The position numbers and the translations under genes were made by a program. Positions 58,901-64,000 of a DNA stretch of 64,000 nucleotides are shown piece after piece. The notes beneath the pieces are model-generated. The model searched no databases, had not been told where the DNA came from, and saw only the letters and a list, made by a program, of their open reading frames with translations. Location: contig MU001678.1 in the NCBI GenBank assembly GCA_010093515.1, forward strand, positions 328,931-392,930, in the 5' to 3' direction. Numbering within the stretch: the stretch's first letter is position 1; each line of letters opens with the position of its first letter. Origin of the DNA: Lineolata rhizophorae. Its lineage: Eukaryota; Ascomycota; Dothideomycetes; Lineolatales; Lineolataceae.

Positions 58901-60785
58901 TCTGGGCCGGACTAATGTTTGTACTAGTTCCCAAACTTGTGCCCATAAAACCGCTGGAAACGTATGGGATGCTCCGCATCATATTCATCGCCTCAAGGAA
59001 CCAGATGGACTCTATGATCATGGCCGGGCGACTAGATTGTTAGTTCCCAGTGGCTATCCGCTAAAGTTTGTACATTCGAGTAGCTTAAGTTGCGAGTCCA
59101 GAACTGCGAAACTCAACCAGACAAAATCACTAGCGGCCAATGTCTTGGGACAAAGCGCGATGATCTCTAAATATGAGTCAGAACTTAATAGTTGCAATTT
59201 TTGCGACGCGGCTGTGATAGCTGAGTCCAGTCTTGCTGAACTCAAAGCAAAGTCTATATAGTCAGAGCTGAGGCTAGCTAGAACTATATATGTCATGTGT
59301 AAGCGGCATTTTCACTTTGGACATGTAGCGGGATAAGGGCAAATGCGAACCACGGTTGAATCTTTTAGCGCAGCTTCAGCCCGTAGCCTTCCCAGCTGAC
59401 GGCATCCGCCGGAGCGGCCCGGATATATAGTCATTTCATTCCAAAAATTGTTGCTGACGCGGCAGCTCGGGTCGCATTGGCTCAAAGAGCTGAAAACACA
59501 AACCGAATGACACTCTTTTAGGAAGAGTTATCCATCAACAGTTAAACCGATCAACGTAGCCATAATGTTCGTATCCGATGTATATTCAAGTTGTATTCCT
59601 AGCGGCCGAAAGGTATGCTGTGCCTTTCTGCAACAGCGGCGATGATGTAGCGGTGCTCATCAACGCCTTGAAAGCCCTAAAAATTAACCTCATCACTATG
59701 AGCCTTGTGTAGAATTTTGGTATTCAGACTTCTCAGGCAGAGTGTTATATTGGCAATTTAGAGATTCTGTAAGTCATTCTGCCTTTGCAACCACGGTTAC
59801 TTTTGGATAAGTCATGCTTTTAGGGAAGGTGCGCAGAAGACACCTATTTGCAATCCTATTCTATATTAGATGTTTGGAATCATTTTAAGTATGTCATGTT
59901 ACATGTTCTTGGTGCTGTCATATAATATAACAAATCCCCGGCCGGAATATTTCCTACAGCAGTGTTGGTATTGCGGCCATGAAAAAGTGATATTGTAATT
60001 ATATTTAAAAAGCCCACTCACACGTTGGAAAGCTACGTATCTAGGTAGGTTAGCAGCAATATCGTTGCGAAGTCGGTCGCTACCTATTCACTAGTGTTTA
60101 ATATACTCAACTTCGAATCTGTAAATCTAATCTTGTTGTTCTAGATTATTTCTAAACCCGGTTTGTAGAAGCCCTTGCTTCCATTCTTACAATTTAATTA
60201 AACTGAAGTATGGAATGACGTGTAGATGTAGTGACAATACTTGATTGACTACGATTAAAGACTTGCTGATAAACCGGCAGTGCCAGCAAATAAGAAAATT
60301 TGAGTAGTGCAATGTTCCCCATCGCAGCTCGTTAGATTGCTGTACTTGCGATCACTACTGCAAGCACGTCCGAACTACATACTAATACGTAGAGTTGAGT
60401 TACAAATTACCCGTTTCAGTTTTTAGTCTTCCAAATTTAATGACCGAATACCCGATGCCATCATACGAAAGCAACAGCTACGTTAAGGACGTTCCAGGAA
60501 CAGCCTGCACCCAATAATACACGAACACCGGCGCCATGCACCGAGGGTATCTTCCTGCAATTTCCCCAACACAACTACGAAAAGGATCCACACCGAAATT
60601 CCCGCCTTTTGAAACAAATACCACACACAGTACCCAACTCTGGGCACAACAGCCCGCCATCATTACAGCTATCCAATACACATGCCTTCCGGAATGGTAA
60701 TTCGTAACAACCTCAGCACAACCGACTACTCTCTCTCTCACTACGCACCCATATCTCTCCTCCGCGTACCCCAAACCCTACTCAC
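55999..60785. other. AT-rich gene-free block downstream of uge3
   Basis: About 4.8 kb of sequence visibly more AT-rich than the rest of the window, mainly from about 57.0 to 60.5 kb, with only short ORFs. No family was recognised, nor terminal repeats or target duplications by eye. Decayed repetitive DNA is possible but unproven. Confidence 0.5.
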
Positions 60786-63245
60786 CTACTCCCCACCCCC
60801 CCAAACCACCACCCTAACAACAAACACCGCCTTTCCCCCGCTCCCCGCCCCTACCTGCATAAGATACTGCCTCAACTCGCCGTCGTGATCGATCCTATAC
60901 TGGATCTCCGTCGCGTCACCCGCACTCTGGCCCTGCTCCGCCTCCCGCACCATCACACCCCACACGTCCGGCACGTCGACCTGCGACGGCAAGTGTGCCG
61001 CGGCGACGCTGGTCGGCGGCGGTCCCCACCGCGCCGCCACCGCGTCCCGCAGCTCCGCCATGGTGCCCGTCGCCAGCGCGCCGAGCCACAGGGGCGCGTG
61101 CTGGTGCGCGCTCCCGTCGCCGAGGTCTGAATCCGGGTGCAGGCGGAAGTAGACGGGCATGGCAGTGGCCTCGGTCGCAGCTACAGAGGCATGGTGGGCG
61201 TGACACATGTCGGCATGAGGGTCGCCGTCTTCGTCGGGGGCGGCGGTAGCGTGTGGAGGGTACATGGAAAAGTTGTCGGGAGGGGCAGTGACCATGGAAG
61301 TGAAAGAAGGGTCGTTGATGGCATCGAGGAGTGACGGGTCGATCTGGAGCTCGGCGTCCTGGTCGCCGGGTATTCCGTCTCCGGATGCCGCTGCTGCCGC
61401 GGCGGCGGCTGAAGAGGATGGGTCCTGGTCCGACGCGGCCGTGGCGTAGCCGATGAGCGTACCATGCTCGGGCGGTGAGGCGGACGATAGTTGTAAACTC
61501 GTAGCGGCAGAGACACCATCTGTGGTTGATGTCCGGGCCGGTTTTGTCGCGCGGGGTGGTGCTGGTCCAGGGCCTGGTCCACTTTTGACGTCGATACGCT
61601 TTCGAGAAGGGTCTTCTTTAGCCCTATCGTCCCTCAGCCGCTTCATAACATCGCTAGCTAGCAGCTCAACAGCTTTGACACGGAGTGCGTGCGCCGCAAC
61701 TGCTTGCGGATCGTCATTGAGTATTGGCGCGACTGCCTGTTGTAGGATGGGCCAGCGCTGGATCCATGAGTTCTTGAGATTCTCCCAAGTCGCCGCCTCA
61801 GCTTCTAGCTTGGAGAAGAAGTTGGCCGCACGTAGTGAGGTGTAGAAATCTTCGCGTACGTGCCGGCTTTGCTCGGGGTTGAGTCCAAGGGCGTTCTTAG
61901 CATCTGGAATGGTAATGCGGCTCTTGACGGTTCGCATGCGTTTCGTGACGTCAGTGCAAATGATTTCAAGGGCCGTTTCCCTGTTCTTTTTGGATTGAGC
62001 CATGAGTTCAAGGTCGTTGCTGTCTGCGGTATTGAAGTCATTGTTGTTCCAGAATACTTGAGTTAGATGCTGGTGTTCACGGATCAATTTATCCTTGGCC
62101 GCAGCCCAATTTTCTCCTGCAAGCGTCTTCTTGATAATGCCCATTTCCTCGCAAATCGTTTGGAACTCCTCCCGAATTGCACTGTATGAAGCATTGTCAA
62201 GGCTCAGGTGGGCTTTGGCCTCATCAATGGTCATCTCCGAGGGAAATCGCGGCGGCCCAGGAGGATCTGGTTCAAATCCGGCATACTTGCGTGTATGCCG
62301 TCGGCGCGATTTAGTAGCATAGCGCTCAAGATTTTCTTGCTCCCTTTGCGCTTTACGCTTTAGATGCTCACGAGCAACCTCTATAGGTGGTTCTGGTAGA
62401 GCATGAATTTCTACTGTCGGTGACGCCCCGGGAATTGATACAGCGCCGCCTGTATTGGCCTAGAATTTGAGATCGCTTTAGAAAAGTTCTTGGACCCAAC
62501 TATTGCTGTTTAGGCCACGCCTAAACGATTGCCTACGAAGGCAACGATAAACTGCGCAGGGGTGGGAGAAAATACCAGGAGTACAAGTTGTTCTTGGTCG
62601 ATTGGCGACGAAGCTTGTCGCGTGGCAGCGCGCATGCCATTTGGATTTCGGAGTAGAAAGCCGTTCTTGTTGCGCACCCGGCTCAACTCGCGTTCTTTGA
62701 TGGTGAATCCTTCAGCATTCAGTGTGGCCAGCATGTCCGCCTGGCTTACGTTGCGTTCCCAGAGTTCGCGCACACGCGCGACGAGCGCGTCATTCTTGTG
62801 CGCAGGGTTTTGTTTGGACGGGAACTGCCATCGCTGCAACCGACACGTTAGGACTTTGCCCAGAAGCACGCGCCCTACGAAGTAAAAATACGGAGCAAGG
62901 CGGTGCGGGAGTTGAGAAAGGCTAACCTTGAACTGAGTCTGAAACGCGCGCTTGCTGTGAAGCCGGCCGGAGTCAGCCATGTACCTTCGCGACGCGGTCT
63001 CTCGTGACGCGATCGCAGGTTTGGTGCACCTGGTCGTCCGTACTGCTTTGAGGACTGTATACATACCTTGGGGTAAAGCCTCGAGCCTCAAAGAATTGCA
63101 TAACCTCGTCGAGGGACTTGTCTTCCTCGATGTATAGGCGATAGCAGTCGGCCTGCTTGCCCTCCCAGCTGTACACCATGGCGGTGCGATGTCGTTCGAT
63201 GAATTCTGCGGAGTCTCCAAATTGCGTTTGTGGTGCGTACGGCAT
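60786..63245 (-). CDS. Clr5-domain protein, spliced (at least 4 exons, about 712 aa)
   Basis: Exons are 63245-63067, 62954-62927 (28 nt), 62833-62576 and 62459-60786. The N-terminus reads EGKQADCYRLYIEEDKSLDEV, FFEARGFTP, then KRAFQTQFKRWQFPSKQNPAHKN, split by the tiny second exon: this is the Clr5 domain. It continues with a helix-turn-helix-like LWERNVSQADMLATLNAEGFTIKERELSRVRNKNGFLLR. Exon 4 starts with an ANTGGAVS stretch, then KSRRRHTRKYAGFEPDPPGPPRFPSEMTIDEAKAHL and helical repeats, then a Pro/Ser/Ala-rich tail. Clr5 in fission yeast acts in heterochromatic silencing; most filamentous-fungal Clr5 proteins are uncharacterised. The C-terminus is uncertain: GTAGGG after YLMQ (near 60857) could be a donor, so the last about 24 residues may instead come from a further exon. 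Confidence 0.8.
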
Positions 63246-63882
63246 CCGGATCGGCGGATCGGTGGTTGAGAGATCGCTTTCCCTGTTTCCTGGCGGTCAC
63301 GTGAAGCCCAGGGGCCGAAGCGTGGCGGTGCCAAAGGCAAGCCGCAAGCACTTAGCCACAACGTACGGTTCACCAAACCTTTAGAATCAAGAACCAAAAC
63401 AATTAGCGCCTAGATATTCCGTAGTCCTGGTTAGAGTTAATAATGCTGCGCCTGTGTCCATTTTAGCATACAGTATCCTATATAGAAATGGGATAAGTCA
63501 AAGGCTGACCGATGGCAGCTTTTTTATCTCTCACGGGTAACTCTTCGTTAGCCCTCTCGTCGGCTTTATTTCGTTTTCCTCGAGTACGAAGTACAGAAGT
63601 AAAGCCCTACCAACATCCTCAGTGTGCAATTCACGTGCGGTGCCTCCCAGCCTGTGGAGATGGCGCATACATAGCCGACCTCGGCTGACGCCATCCCCGC
63701 AGCCACATCCCTCTAAAAAAGCGGGATGCAGATCTCGGACCCCGGGGACAAGCTCCAGCCAAGATACGAACAAGAAGAACGACAACAGCGTTCCTTATCC
63801 AATTCCACTTCCCTTTAGCGCCTTCTCTTCGTCCAATTCTTCATTTCCTACATCTCCCTCCCCACGATCTCCCCAATTGGTA
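63246..63882. promoter_or_regulatory. Divergent promoter region of the Clr5 gene and the nitrilase-like gene
   Basis: About 640 bases between divergent starts. It is pyrimidine-rich near the right-hand gene. No coding evidence. Confidence 0.4.
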
Positions 63883-64000
63883 ATGCAGCTCCTCTCCCGC
63901 ATCTCGACTCGCTCGTTCACATCCACAATGTCGTCAACGACGCCTCTGCTTAAAGCCCCTGTCAAGCTCGCCCTCGTGCAGCTCTCGGGCTCGCCCGACA
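63883..64000 (+). CDS. Nitrilase-superfamily omega-amidase (NIT2/Nit3-like), partial at window end
   Basis: Only the first 39 codons are inside the window. The reading starts MQLLSRISTRSFTSTM, an Arg/Ser-rich and acid-free leader typical of mitochondrial targeting, followed by a second methionine (M16, at 63928) and then LLKAPVKLALVQLSGSPD, the first beta strand of the carbon-nitrogen hydrolase fold. The NIT2 family hydrolyses alpha-ketoglutaramate and related omega-amides; the closely similar Nit1 family repairs deaminated glutathione. Two in-frame starts could give mitochondrial and cytosolic forms. The catalytic Glu-Lys-Cys triad lies beyond the window, so the family call rests on the N-terminus only. 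Confidence 0.7.
   Translation, partial: MQLLSRISTRSFTSTMSSTTPLLKAPVKLALVQLSGSPD

Overview
This is a GC-rich window from a filamentous ascomycete (Pezizomycotina). The coding genes have several short introns (about 50-390 nt) with GT-AG borders, the products are typically fungal (Clr5-domain protein, fungal Atg2, Dus3 with CCCH fingers, fungal BAP31), and there are no operons. A sordariomycete is my best guess, mainly from the style of the Clr5 protein, but this is weak. Exon coordinates were worked out by hand from splice signals, reading phase and expected protein family ends.

Layout, 0-32 kb: a BTB/POZ protein (+); a long gene-free stretch; a Csn12/Thp3-type PCI protein (-) divergent from ribosomal protein eL20 (+); an ADGF-type adenosine deaminase (-) divergent from a very large ATG2 (+); a PPPGPPP-repeat/SPRY protein (-); tRNA-dihydrouridine synthase Dus3 (-) divergent from a BAP31-like ER protein (+); and an amidase-signature hydrolase (+). 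These are ordinary housekeeping or conserved genes.

The notable part is 32-56 kb. Five genes here match the galactosaminogalactan (GAG) exopolysaccharide pathway defined in Aspergillus fumigatus: gtb3 (giant membrane GT4 synthase, -), agd3 (polysaccharide deacetylase, +), ega3 (GH114 galactosaminidase, +), sph3 (GH135 N-acetylgalactosaminidase, -) and uge3 (UDP-hexose 4-epimerase, +). As known from A. fumigatus, Uge3 supplies UDP-galactose and UDP-GalNAc. Gtb3 is thought to polymerise and export the chain, Agd3 removes acetyl groups to make an adhesive cationic polymer, and Sph3 and Ega3 cut acetylated and deacetylated segments. All five look intact, and gene order matches my recollection of the A. 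fumigatus locus. A 4.85-kb gap without recognisable genes separates ega3 from sph3.

56-64 kb: an AT-richer block of about 4.8 kb with no recognisable gene follows uge3. It is followed by a Clr5-domain protein (-) and the first codons of a nitrilase-superfamily omega-amidase (+) that runs off the end. I saw no convincing tRNA, rRNA, CRISPR array or recognisable mobile element.
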